A stretch of DNA of 64,000 nucleotides from CALVUJ01 sp045119835 (GTDB lineage: Bacteria; Bacillota_I; Bacilli_A; RFN20; DUOF01). The notes beneath the pieces were generated by a model, which was not told where the DNA came from, made no database searches, and saw only the letters and a list, made by a program, of their open reading frames with translations. Where the stretch lies: the NCBI GenBank assembly GCA_045119835.1, contig JBGVED010000002.1, forward strand, positions 28,422 to 92,421, in the 5' to 3' direction. The position numbers and the translations under genes were made by a program. Shown here in pieces: positions 27,466-35,126 of this stretch (position 1 is the stretch's first letter; each line of letters begins with the position of its first letter).

Positions 27466-28199
27466 TATAATCTCCTTGCAACACCTCTAGTATCAATACC
27501 CCCTAATCCAACACCTTTAGAAATAGTTTTTTTTAACGTTTGTTCTACATCTATATAACTTCCAACATGAGATTTTGCAACAGTTATAGCAATATAAACA
27601 GGATCTAACACATTGATATTTTGCCTAGAAGGAGAGGAAGCAAAATTTGCCCCACTTTCAATAAGAGCTTCATAATACGATTGACAAGCACCCGCAAAAA
27701 TAACAAGTGCATCTTTATCTGCTTGATAAATTCTAGCTTTTTTCACCGTTTGAATAAAATATTTGCTATTTTCAAAATATTCTTTTTTATTAGCACCCAC
27801 TTTATAATTATCATGACCAGTAATAATTAAAATATCCGGCTTATGTTTAACAAGAAGATTGGTTATTTGATTTGGCATTTCTTTTTCTTCCATATAATAT
27901 CCTTGAACAGGAATATCATACTTTTTATAAACATCCAAACATTTTTTTAAATAAGATTCATCCCCATCAAGATGTAAAACACATCCATTAATAAGTTTGA
28001 AATTTCTATTAAATTCCAATTCTACAAAATCTTGAAAAACTTCTTTATTTTCATAGATTTTAAGATCACTAATAGGAGCATCTGCACTTAATCTTATACA
28101 TTCTCCCTTTAAAATAGCAACACCATTTCTTATATCAACAATTTTAAAAACAATATCATGATTATACTTAAATCTAGTAACCAAACTTCCAACATCCAT
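27462..28199 (-). CDS. yabG: Sporulation-specific protease YabG
   Basis: 245 residues. The conserved YabG core is clear: ILIITGHDNYK, VIFAGACQSYYEALIESGAN, FASSPSRQNI and LDPVYIA. The GHD His and the GACQ Cys are the likely catalytic pair. YabG is a mother-cell cysteine protease that trims spore coat proteins (SpoIVA, SafA); in Clostridioides it processes SipL and CspBA. The context fits: in Bacillus yabG follows rsmA, and here it closes the mnmE-tatD-rnmV-rsmA run after one inserted gene. The N-terminal SH3-like segment GSLVTRFKYNHDIVFKIV is normal. A good Shine-Dalgarno (GAGGTG) is present. Strong evidence for sporulation. Confidence 0.93.
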   Translation of the reverse strand: MDVGSLVTRFKYNHDIVFKIVDIRNGVAILKGECIRLSADAPISDLKIYENKEVFQDFVELEFNRNFKLINGCVLHLDGDESYLKKCLDVYKKYDIPVQGYYMEEKEMPNQITNLLVKHKPDILIITGHDNYKVGANKKEYFENSKYFIQTVKKARIYQADKDALVIFAGACQSYYEALIESGANFASSPSRQNINVLDPVYIAITVAKSHVGSYIDVEQTLKKTISKGVGLGGIDTRGVARRLY

Positions 28200-28243
28200 A
28201 ACAACACCTCACATTAAAATATGAGATATTTTACTAAAGTTTA

Positions 28244-28921
28244 CTATTTTAAATAGATAGGAACTTTAAATCCATCTCTAATAGCCCTATCATACAACTC
28301 AACACTTTGAAAATGCATCAAAATCAATTTATCCCTTTTAAGTTTTTTCAAATCTTCATATTCAATATGAACAGGCGAATTTTCACCAACTTCACAATAA
28401 ATTTTAACAAATGATTCATCCTTTATACATTCCTTAACAAAATTTATATCATTACTATCAGATGTATACAAAATCTTATTTTTTCCACATTTAAAAATCA
28501 AACTATAGCATTCCAAAAGTGGAGAATGCTCAGTTTTTACAAAATTCAGTGAAAATTTAAAATTTAACTCTTTTGGTAAAATAAGTGAAAATCTAGTACT
28601 TTCAATTCCCGTAAATTCTAATAGTTTTACTAATACATTAGTAAATGTAATACTATTATTCAAAATTTGAACTACTATATTTTTATTAAAATAGCAATAA
28701 TCAATAAACGTAAAAAGGCCTCCTATATGGTCCCCATGGAAGTGAGTAAGACAAACATAAACATTTTTAATCCCATCTAGCAAATTATACTTAACAACCT
28801 TATCAAAAACATCCATTCCAAAATCAATAAATAAAATTTTATCATCTTCCTTAATATAAGCGCAATTACATCCCAAATCACTATTAAAAGCCCCGCCAAT
28901 ACCAATGAATTCTAAATTCAT
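28244..28921 (-). CDS. MBL-fold metallo-hydrolase
   Basis: 225 residues of the metallo-beta-lactamase fold, with the zinc motif THFHGDHIGG (His59-type), a conserved downstream region TEHSPLLECYSL and LILMHFQSVE. It resembles small RNase Z-like or generic MBL hydrolases; the exo-site and beta-CASP of true RNases are missing. It begins one base after the rsmA stop and uses a Shine-Dalgarno within rsmA, so it is coupled. In Bacillus nothing occupies this place between rsmA and yabG. Substrate unknown. Confidence 0.8.
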   Translation of the reverse strand: MNLEFIGIGGAFNSDLGCNCAYIKEDDKILFIDFGMDVFDKVVKYNLLDGIKNVYVCLTHFHGDHIGGLFTFIDYCYFNKNIVVQILNNSITFTNVLVKLLEFTGIESTRFSLILPKELNFKFSLNFVKTEHSPLLECYSLIFKCGKNKILYTSDSNDINFVKECIKDESFVKIYCEVGENSPVHIEYEDLKKLKRDKLILMHFQSVELYDRAIRDGFKVPIYLK

Positions 28922-28922
28922 T

Positions 28923-29753
28923 TTATCTCATCTCCTCTACGATTTTTTTAAACATCTCTATATTAAGTTCTTCTATTCTAATAGTATTTTTTATATTTAA
29001 AATTTTTAAGACATTTTCAATTTTCTCTTTATCCTCACAAGGAAATGTGTTAATTAAAGTCTTTCTTCGATTTTGTAAGCACGTCTTTATTATTTCAAAG
29101 AAATAATAATCTAATTCATATTTATTATTATTTAAACAAAATTCAAGAACAATCGAATCAACGTTAGGTCTAGGTTCAAAATCATTCTTACTAACATACA
29201 TAACAGTGGAAACATCACAATAATTGTCAATTAGAACTTTTAAATAACTCTCAATATTACTCTCTTTCTTTAAAAATTTCTTTCCAACCTCTTTTTGCAT
29301 CATCGCCACAATTTTCTTTATTTTTGGATGTCTTAGTCCAATAATTCTTTCTAATATATCTGAAGTTATATAATAAGGCAAATTAGAAACCACAACAACC
29401 TCTTCAAACTGATTATATTCATCAATTATTTCCATTAAATTTACCTTCATAAAATCATTATTAATAATTAATAAATTATTATAACCGTTAAAATTATCAT
29501 TAAGAACTTCAACCATTTTCTTATCAATTTCAATAGCAATTACCATTTTACTAACATTTAAAAGCTCTTGTGTTAAAGCGCCTAAACCTGGTCCTATTTC
29601 GATAACTAGAGTTTTTTCATTAATATCTGTTTTATTAACAATTGTTTTAATAGTTTCATGATTTATTAAAAAATTCTGTCCATAACCTTTTTTGGCTATT
29701 AAATTGTATTTTTCCAATAAATTAAATGTACCATTTTTTGTAGCTATAATCAT
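28923..29753 (-). CDS. rsmA: 16S rRNA dimethyladenosine transferase
   Basis: 276 residues. SAM-binding motif EIGPGLGALTQ, catalytic NLPYYIT, QKEVGKKF and the C-terminal FEPRPNVDS and RRKT segments are intact. RsmA (KsgA) dimethylates A1518 and A1519 of 16S rRNA late in 30S assembly. The ATG overlaps the rnmV stop (ATGA), the same coupling as in Bacillus, where rnmV precedes ksgA. Confidence 0.96.
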   Translation of the reverse strand: MIIATKNGTFNLLEKYNLIAKKGYGQNFLINHETIKTIVNKTDINEKTLVIEIGPGLGALTQELLNVSKMVIAIEIDKKMVEVLNDNFNGYNNLLIINNDFMKVNLMEIIDEYNQFEEVVVVSNLPYYITSDILERIIGLRHPKIKKIVAMMQKEVGKKFLKKESNIESYLKVLIDNYCDVSTVMYVSKNDFEPRPNVDSIVLEFCLNNNKYELDYYFFEIIKTCLQNRRKTLINTFPCEDKEKIENVLKILNIKNTIRIEELNIEMFKKIVEEMR

Positions 29754-30280
29754 TTTTCTAACACATCCTTTATATCTTTTAAACTAAGGCCAAACATATT
29801 AATTCTCTTTAAAAACGTCTTAGCGTTGCACCATCCTAAATGATAATACTCGCAAACCTTATTTCTTTTTGCTTTCGAATCATTATTACCAAATAAACCA
29901 AGTTCATATAAATCTACTTCTTTTACTACTTTTCCATTTTTTTTACTATAAGTAACAACATTATTTAAAGCATCTATTATATCTTTTTTGCTGGTTTCTG
30001 CGATTCCTACTTTTTTTCCCTTAATAGCCTTTTTCTTTTCAATGTATGCATGTTTACACTCTCCAATATATTCACTAACAATATTTCTTATTCTAAGTCC
30101 TGGATAATCCGGGTCTGTTAAAATAATAACCCCTTGCCTTTTATTAGCTTCTTTTATAAATTCTAAGGTTTCATGTGAAACTTCGCTACCATTAGTAATA
30201 ACTATATCCGCATCTAAAAAACTCTTCAAAAATATTAGATCAGTCTTACCTTCCACAACAATTAATTCCTTAATTTTCAT
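29750..30280 (-). CDS. rnmV: Ribonuclease M5
   Basis: 176 residues from the ATG at 30280 (KIKELIVVEGKTD). A further upstream start at 30307 would sit deep in tatD. The TOPRIM domain shows the catalytic Glu in VVEGKTD and the DPDYPG acidic pair. RNase M5 matures 5S rRNA with ribosomal protein uL18. It overlaps the end of tatD by 11 bases and is coupled to rsmA. Shine-Dalgarno is weak (GGGGTTG), so coupled translation is likely. Confidence 0.93.
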   Translation of the reverse strand: MKIKELIVVEGKTDLIFLKSFLDADIVITNGSEVSHETLEFIKEANKRQGVIILTDPDYPGLRIRNIVSEYIGECKHAYIEKKKAIKGKKVGIAETSKKDIIDALNNVVTYSKKNGKVVKEVDLYELGLFGNNDSKAKRNKVCEYYHLGWCNAKTFLKRINMFGLSLKDIKDVLEK

Positions 30281-31043
30281 AATCAACCCCAAATAATTCA
30301 CACGCATTTTTATAAGTTATACGCGCCATTTCTTTCTGTTCTACATTTTTTAGTCTAGCCATTTCCTCCACTACCAAATGAATATATTTAGGTTCATTAA
30401 CTATTCCTCTATATGGATGGGGAGTTAAATAAGGAGCATCGGTTTCTATAAGTAAATCTTTAAACTCTATATTTTTTACAACTTTCTTATTTTCCTTTGA
30501 ATTTAAAAACGTTAAAGAACCACCAAACGCTAATTTTAAATTTAAACCAACAAATTTATGTGCCATTTCAAGAGAATAACTATAGCAATGCATAATACCT
30601 TTTTTATAATATTTTTTATTTCCTTTAAGCACTTCATAAGTATCTAAAGCAGCATCTCTAGAGTGTATAATAACAGGCAAATCATACTTGTTCGCTAACT
30701 TCAATTGTTCTACGAAAAATCTTTTTTGATATTCCTTATTATCCTTGTCCCAATGATAATCTAAACCAATTTCCCCTACAGCAACAACCTTTTCATTAGT
30801 TAAAACGCTCTCCAAAGTCTCAAAATCGCTTAATTTTGCATTTTTTACCTCACTTGGATGAATTCCCACTGCCGCATAGACAAATTCAAATTTTGAAGCT
30901 ATTTCAACAGCTTTAAGTGAAGTTGGAATATCGTATCCAACCACCACCATTTTACTAACACCACTATCTAAAGCGTCACTTATAATTTTTTCCACATTTT
31001 CATATCGATCACTATTTAAATGAACATGAGTATCAAAATACAT
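30270..31043 (-). CDS. tatD: TatD-family deoxyribonuclease
   Basis: 257 residues from the ATG at 31043, chosen because AGGTGA precedes it and the protein then starts with the metal-binding DTHVHLNSD. Other ligands are visible: VGEIGLDYHW, IIHSRDA, GIMHCYSYS and IETDAPYLTP. It is a metal-dependent hydrolase (YcfH/TatD, YabD in Bacillus) with 3'-5' DNase activity. It starts 8 bases after the mnmE stop and lies in the mnmE-to-yabG operon. Confidence 0.93.
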   Translation of the reverse strand: MYFDTHVHLNSDRYENVEKIISDALDSGVSKMVVVGYDIPTSLKAVEIASKFEFVYAAVGIHPSEVKNAKLSDFETLESVLTNEKVVAVGEIGLDYHWDKDNKEYQKRFFVEQLKLANKYDLPVIIHSRDAALDTYEVLKGNKKYYKKGIMHCYSYSLEMAHKFVGLNLKLAFGGSLTFLNSKENKKVVKNIEFKDLLIETDAPYLTPHPYRGIVNEPKYIHLVVEEMARLKNVEQKEMARITYKNACELFGVDYEN

Positions 31044-31051
31044 TTTTTCAC

Positions 31052-32380
31052 CTACTTTCCTAAACAAAATCTAGAAAAGATTTCTTCACTCAAATTAACT
31101 TTACTTCTATTTCCTAAAATATCTTCCATATCAAGTAATGCTTTTGATAAATCGATTGTCACTAAATCAACAGGAACACCTTTATCTAATTCCTTCAATC
31201 CATTTTCAATATTTTTTAAACTTGACTCTAACAATCCTATTTGTCTAGCATTAGTTAATAAAGGTTTGTTTTCATAGTTATAAGAATATCCTACTTTTCT
31301 TTTTATTTCTTCTTTTAGATTATCCACATTTTTATTTTTAGCACTAATTTTTATTCCTTCTAACAAGCTTCCTTCATTTAATTCAATTTTATTAACAATT
31401 GTTATAGAATTTTTATCTTTTATCATTTCCATCAATTTAACATCTTCTTCATCAATACCTCTACTAGCATCTAATACAAGTAAAATTAAATCCGCTTCAT
31501 CTATAACTTTCTTTGATTTTTCAATACCAATTTTTTCCACACTATCTTCGCTATCCCTAATACCAGCAGTATCCAACAAATTAAGTTTTAAACCATCAAT
31601 ATTTATTTGCCCTTCAACTATATCTCTAGTTGTACCCGCAATATTAGTAACAATCGCCTTTTCTTCATCTAACAAAGCATTTAATAAACTTGATTTCCCT
31701 ACATTTGGTTTTCCAATAATAGCAACTTTTATACCATCTTTTATAACTTTTCCTATTTTAGCATCCTTAATTATCTCTTTAACATCTTTTCTAACATCAA
31801 GCAGCTTAACTTTAGCAACTTCTTTAGTTATTATTTCTGCATCATCGTATTCAGGATAATCAATATTAACTTCAATATTTGATAATATTTGAACCATCTT
31901 TTCCTTAACGTCAAAAATCATTTTAGATGTTGATCCTTTTAAAGATAATACCGCTAATTTACTTTCTTCATCACTAGTTGCCCTAATCATATCATTAATA
32001 GCTTCAGCTTGAATCAAATCTATTTTTCCATTCAAATATGCACGTTTAGAAAATTCTCCCCTATTAGCTATTCTTGCACCATTTTTAATACAAGTTTTAA
32101 TTATTTTATTAACAATAAACATACCTCCATGGCAATTTATTTCAAAAGAGTTCTCACCAGTAAAAGAATTTGGACATATAAAAGTAGTAACTATAACTTC
32201 ATCTATTATTTCTTCTCCATCAACTATATTTCCAAAATATGCTTTATGTTTTTCCACATTTATTTTTCTACTAAAAATTTTATTTAAAAGTTCAAAACTA
32301 TTTTCTCCACTAACTCTTATTACGGCAATTGCAGATTCTAAAGGCGCTGTAGCCAAAGCAACTATTACATCATTAATCAT
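31052..32380 (-). CDS. mnmE: tRNA modification GTPase MnmE
   Basis: 442 residues. Folate-binding N-domain (ATAPLESAIAVIRVSG), helical domain, inserted G domain with GKPNVGKSS (G1), GTTRD, DTAGIRDSED (G3) and NKIE (G4), and the C-terminal CLGK with the catalytic Cys. With MnmG (56492) it installs the cmnm5 group on wobble U34 of certain tRNAs. In Bacillus mnmE and mnmG are adjacent; here they lie on opposite sides of the origin. GAGGAAT precedes the ATG. Confidence 0.97.
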   Translation of the reverse strand: MINDVIVALATAPLESAIAVIRVSGENSFELLNKIFSRKINVEKHKAYFGNIVDGEEIIDEVIVTTFICPNSFTGENSFEINCHGGMFIVNKIIKTCIKNGARIANRGEFSKRAYLNGKIDLIQAEAINDMIRATSDEESKLAVLSLKGSTSKMIFDVKEKMVQILSNIEVNIDYPEYDDAEIITKEVAKVKLLDVRKDVKEIIKDAKIGKVIKDGIKVAIIGKPNVGKSSLLNALLDEEKAIVTNIAGTTRDIVEGQINIDGLKLNLLDTAGIRDSEDSVEKIGIEKSKKVIDEADLILLVLDASRGIDEEDVKLMEMIKDKNSITIVNKIELNEGSLLEGIKISAKNKNVDNLKEEIKRKVGYSYNYENKPLLTNARQIGLLESSLKNIENGLKELDKGVPVDLVTIDLSKALLDMEDILGNRSKVNLSEEIFSRFCLGK

Positions 32381-32414
32381 TTAATCATTCCTCAATTCTT
32401 TTTTATTTAATTTA

Positions 32415-32420
32415 ATTATA
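32415..32420 (-). promoter_or_regulatory. -10 element of the mnmE operon
   Basis: TATAAT on the minus strand (32420-32415) is preceded by GTG, with a weak TTTGTT -35 about 16 bases upstream. It lies just past the jag terminator and 35 bases before mnmE. Confidence 0.45.
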
Positions 32421-32437
32421 CACGATTAAGTTTATAA

Positions 32438-32475
32438 ACAAAAAAAATATTTAGATTTTTCAACCTAAATATTTT
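32438..32475 (-). terminator. Terminator of the rpmH-rnpA-yidC-jag unit
   Basis: On the minus strand AAATATTTAG (32474-32465) pairs with CTAAATATTT (32454-32445) and is followed by a T tract. Two DnaA-box-like 9-mers, TTTTCCACA (32473-32481) and TTATCCACT (32483-32491), lie beside it. Confidence 0.75.
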
Positions 32476-32493
32476 TCCACAATTATCCACTTT

Positions 32494-33084
32494 TTACTCT
32501 TCTACGTAGTAGATTGTTAATCTTCTATCTTTTCCTTGTCCAACACTTTCAGTTTTTATATTGTGATAATTAGTTAAAGCGCCATGTATTATTCTTCTTT
32601 CATCACTTGGCATTGGTCTTAATGTAACCTTTCCTTTAGTTTGTTGAACTTCTTTAGCATATCTTCTTGCCATTTGGATTAATTTTTCATACTTTTCTTC
32701 TTTGTATTCACCAATATCTAACAAAATTTTGTAATGTTTATTGTATCTGTTATGAATAGCAACTCTAACAAGTTCATTTAAAGCCTGTAATGTTTTTCCG
32801 CCTTTTCCAATTAATACAGCATCGTGATCAGTTTTAATATTAACGTTAATAACTTCGCCTTCGTATTTAGAATTTAATTCAACTTTCAATTCCATATTAG
32901 TTAAAACTGTATTCAAATATCCCTTAACATAATCAATAACATCTGCTACAAAATACGCTTCAATTTCAACTTCTTCATCACTTTGTCTGATGACTCTATA
33001 TTGTAAATATTCAACATCCACATTTTCAGCATCAGCAGCTTTATCTAAAGCTTCATTTAAATCTTTTCCAACATATAAATTCAT
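32494..33084 (-). CDS. jag: RNA-binding protein Jag/KhpB (KH-R3H)
   Basis: 196 residues from the ATG at 33084; a GTG at 33093 is part of the GAGGTGG Shine-Dalgarno. It has an N-terminal Jag domain (NLYVGKDLNEALDKAA), a KH domain with VLIGKGGKTLQALNEL (around 105-120) and a C-terminal R3H domain with ERRIIHGALTNYHNI. Jag/KhpB binds RNA and influences cell elongation and, next to SpoIIIJ, sporulation. It follows yidC by 21 bases, the canonical arrangement. Confidence 0.95.
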   Translation of the reverse strand: MNLYVGKDLNEALDKAADAENVDVEYLQYRVIRQSDEEVEIEAYFVADVIDYVKGYLNTVLTNMELKVELNSKYEGEVINVNIKTDHDAVLIGKGGKTLQALNELVRVAIHNRYNKHYKILLDIGEYKEEKYEKLIQMARRYAKEVQQTKGKVTLRPMPSDERRIIHGALTNYHNIKTESVGQGKDRRLTIYYVEE

Positions 33085-33105
33085 ATACTCCACCTCTTAC
33101 ATTCT

Positions 33106-34227
33106 CTATTGTACAACTTTTGCTTTCTTTTTTCTATTACCTACTGCACTTAATTTTTGTTTTACAACAGGATGACTAAGTACAATTGTTTGTAAAATAG
33201 TAAATAAAGCACCTACAGTCCAATATATAGCTAAGGCAGCTGGCAACATAAATCCAGTGAAAATAATCATTATTATCATAACACGCATCATAGTTTTCAT
33301 TTGATCATTAGAACTATCTATTTGAGCTTTTTCTCTATCTGATGCATATTTTTTTCTAATCATAGTAGGCATTTTCATTGATAAAACTTGTAAGCCTGAC
33401 ATCAATAAAAATAATATTATTGCACCTATATTAAAAGAAAAAAACTGAGTACTAACAGCTTTACCTAATTCAACTCCTAAAAAGGTACCTGTTCTAATTA
33501 CTAATGTTTGACTAACAGCAGACCATACAGATAAAAATATAGGGAAAGAAATTAATGTAGGAATCAAAGAAGCAAATGGATTTATATTATTTTTCTTATA
33601 AATTTCCATCATTTTCATCTGCAATCTATATTTTTCATTTTGAGATAAAGCAGGATCACTCAACTTTTTATTTAATGCAGTAAGTTCAGGTTGAATAGCT
33701 TGCAACTTTTGAGTTTGAACTTGTTGTTTAAATGTCAAAGTTAGCATAGCTAACTTTATAATAATAGTAGCAACAACAATAGCCATTATTTTTGCAAACC
33801 CACTACCACCAAATAAAGTAGTAAATGAAATTAATAACCAAGAAATAGGAAATACTATTAAACCTTCTAAAAGACCTTCTTTAAATGCATTACCCCATGT
33901 TTTTCCACTAATTGTAGCACCACTATCTGGATCAACCATATCAACAGTAGTCAAACAAGCCTTAGGGTGACTATTATATTCACTTTCAATTTTATCTTCT
34001 ATATGCTGCTTAACGTAATTTTCCACTTCTGCTGGAGAAGTAATATCCTTAGTAGCAGCTTCTTGCTCTAGTTTTTCTATATATTTTTCATTATTCTCCC
34101 ATTTTTCTCTAATAGAAGTTTTTATTTTTTCCACATCTTCGCCTGTACACATAGATTGAGTACAACTACATCCACCAACAAAAACAATAAAAAACAAAAG
34201 TATTATTAACATTTTTATTTTTTTCAC
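33106..34227 (-). CDS. yidC: Membrane protein insertase YidC, lipoprotein type with enlarged N-terminal ectodomain
   Basis: 373 residues from a GTG start with a perfect AGGAGG. Signal peptide with lipobox VGGCSC (lipidated Cys near 20), then ~110 mostly helical outer residues. Five membrane segments follow from about residue 128, with the YidC core LQAIQPELTALNKKL and INPFASLIPTLISFPIFLSV. Bacillus SpoIIIJ/YidC2 are only ~260-275 residues, so the outer segment is unusual. In TM1 the conserved Arg of the hydrophilic groove (ILIRLL in SpoIIIJ) is Lys here (TIIIKLAML). It inserts membrane proteins, with or without SecYEG. Order rpmH-rnpA-yidC-jag is standard. Confidence 0.93.
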   Translation of the reverse strand: MKKIKMLIILLFFIVFVGGCSCTQSMCTGEDVEKIKTSIREKWENNEKYIEKLEQEAATKDITSPAEVENYVKQHIEDKIESEYNSHPKACLTTVDMVDPDSGATISGKTWGNAFKEGLLEGLIVFPISWLLISFTTLFGGSGFAKIMAIVVATIIIKLAMLTLTFKQQVQTQKLQAIQPELTALNKKLSDPALSQNEKYRLQMKMMEIYKKNNINPFASLIPTLISFPIFLSVWSAVSQTLVIRTGTFLGVELGKAVSTQFFSFNIGAIILFLLMSGLQVLSMKMPTMIRKKYASDREKAQIDSSNDQMKTMMRVMIIMIIFTGFMLPAALAIYWTVGALFTILQTIVLSHPVVKQKLSAVGNRKKKAKVVQ

Positions 34228-34238
34228 AATCTTTCCTC

Positions 34239-34562
34239 CTATATTTTTTTATTCAATAAATCTACCAAAATTTTTTCATTTTTACCAAATTCATTGTTTA
34301 AATAATTTTTTCTAACAATAACAACAATATCCACATTATTGGATAAATCAAAACCATTTCTAATAATATTAGAAATTTGCCTCTTTACTTTGTGTCTTAC
34401 AACGGAATTGCCAATTTTAGAACTAACACTTATACCAATTCTTGCTCTACTTAATTCATTATTTTTTTTATAAACAACAAATTCTTTAGATGCTGTGCTT
34501 TTTCTAAAATCAAGAACATTCTTAAAATCATAATTTTTAAGCAATCTATTTTCTTTTTTCAT
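34239..34562 (-). CDS. rnpA: Ribonuclease P protein component
   Basis: 107 residues. RnpA core: KKENRLLKNYDFKNVL, RARIGISVSSKIGNSVVRHKVKRQI (the basic RNR-type motif) and DIVVIVRKN. It is the protein cofactor of RNase P, which removes tRNA 5' leaders. No Shine-Dalgarno is visible before the ATG, and the T tract of the rpmH terminator ends only about 10 bases upstream. Expression may therefore depend on read-through. Start choice is supported by homology, since RnpA proteins begin MKKxxRLxKxxDF. Confidence 0.94.
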   Translation of the reverse strand: MKKENRLLKNYDFKNVLDFRKSTASKEFVVYKKNNELSRARIGISVSSKIGNSVVRHKVKRQISNIIRNGFDLSNNVDIVVIVRKNYLNNEFGKNEKILVDLLNKKI

Positions 34563-34572
34563 AAAAACAAAT

Positions 34573-34598
34573 TAAAAAAAAGCTACTTACTAGTAGCT
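34573..34598 (-). terminator. Terminator/attenuator between rpmH and rnpA
   Basis: AGCTACT and AGTAGCT form a 7-bp stem around a 4-base loop, followed on the minus strand by eight T (34580-34573). It lies within an otherwise co-directional pair and so should limit rnpA relative to L34. Confidence 0.8.
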
Positions 34599-34605
34599 CT
34601 TTTAA

Positions 34606-34740
34606 TTAAGCAGATAGGACTTGTCTTCCCTTGCTTCTTCTTCTAGCAAGTACCTTACGGCCGTTTTTTGTAGACATTCTTGCTCTAAAACCATGAACTT
34701 TAGAATGTTTCCTTTTACTAGGTTGATATGTTCTTTTCAT
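34606..34740 (-). CDS. rpmH: 50S ribosomal protein bL34
   Basis: 44 residues starting MKRTYQPSKRKHSKVHGF and continuing FRARMSTKNGRKVLARRR, a complete bL34. A strong GGAGGTG Shine-Dalgarno and a near-consensus sigma-A promoter lie upstream. It is divergent from dnaA across oriC, the classical Bacillota arrangement. Confidence 0.97.
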   Translation of the reverse strand: MKRTYQPSKRKHSKVHGFRARMSTKNGRKVLARRRSKGRQVLSA

Positions 34741-35126
34741 TGTTACACCTCCATCAAATAATTACACATAGCGATAAAATTATAAGTTGTTTTACAAATT
34801 AAGTCAATTAAAATCAAAAAGTATTTATAAACATTTTTTGTTTAAAACTCAAAAAAATATGTGGAAACACTTACTTTTCTTATAGAAAATCTAAAGAAAA
34901 ACAATAATAATTACTTTTGCCCATTGTGGAAAACTCCACGCATTTTTCAACATTGTGGAAAAAAACATTTTTTAAACAAAAAAAAATTAACATTAAAATT
35001 GTGGAAAACTTTTATTTTTTTTAGAGAAATATGGTTATAATAGTGTTGATAAGTATGTGGAGAAGCAATTTAGTGATACTTTTTCCACAATTTATGTTAT
35101 ATTAAACATGGGGGAGAGAATATATT
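34741..35126. other. oriC: oriC: DnaA-box region between rpmH and dnaA
   Basis: A 386-bp gene-free region between divergent rpmH and dnaA, at the point where gene orientation and strand composition switch. DnaA boxes have the local form TGTGGAAAA rather than TGTGGATAA: 34860-34868 (TGTGGAAAC), 34925-34933, 34954-34962, 35000-35008; then TGTTGATAA (35044-35052), TGTGGAGAA (35056-35064) and the inverted TTTTCCACA (35081-35089). An A/T-only stretch around 34961-35000 and the T-rich 35009-35022 are candidate unwinding elements. A TATAAT at 35036-35041 and an extended -10 TGTTATATT at 35095-35103 are candidate dnaA promoters, so DnaA autoregulation is likely. Confidence 0.88.
34779..34807 (-). promoter_or_regulatory. 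rpmH promoter
   Basis: On the minus strand: -35 TTGACT (34807-34802), exactly 17 bases, -10 TATAAT (34784-34779). A near-perfect sigma-A promoter. Confidence 0.8.

Noticed and set aside
31320..31328. Perfect DnaA box TTATCCACA inside mnmE
   Set aside because: A single 9-mer within coding sequence; no cluster, so probably chance.
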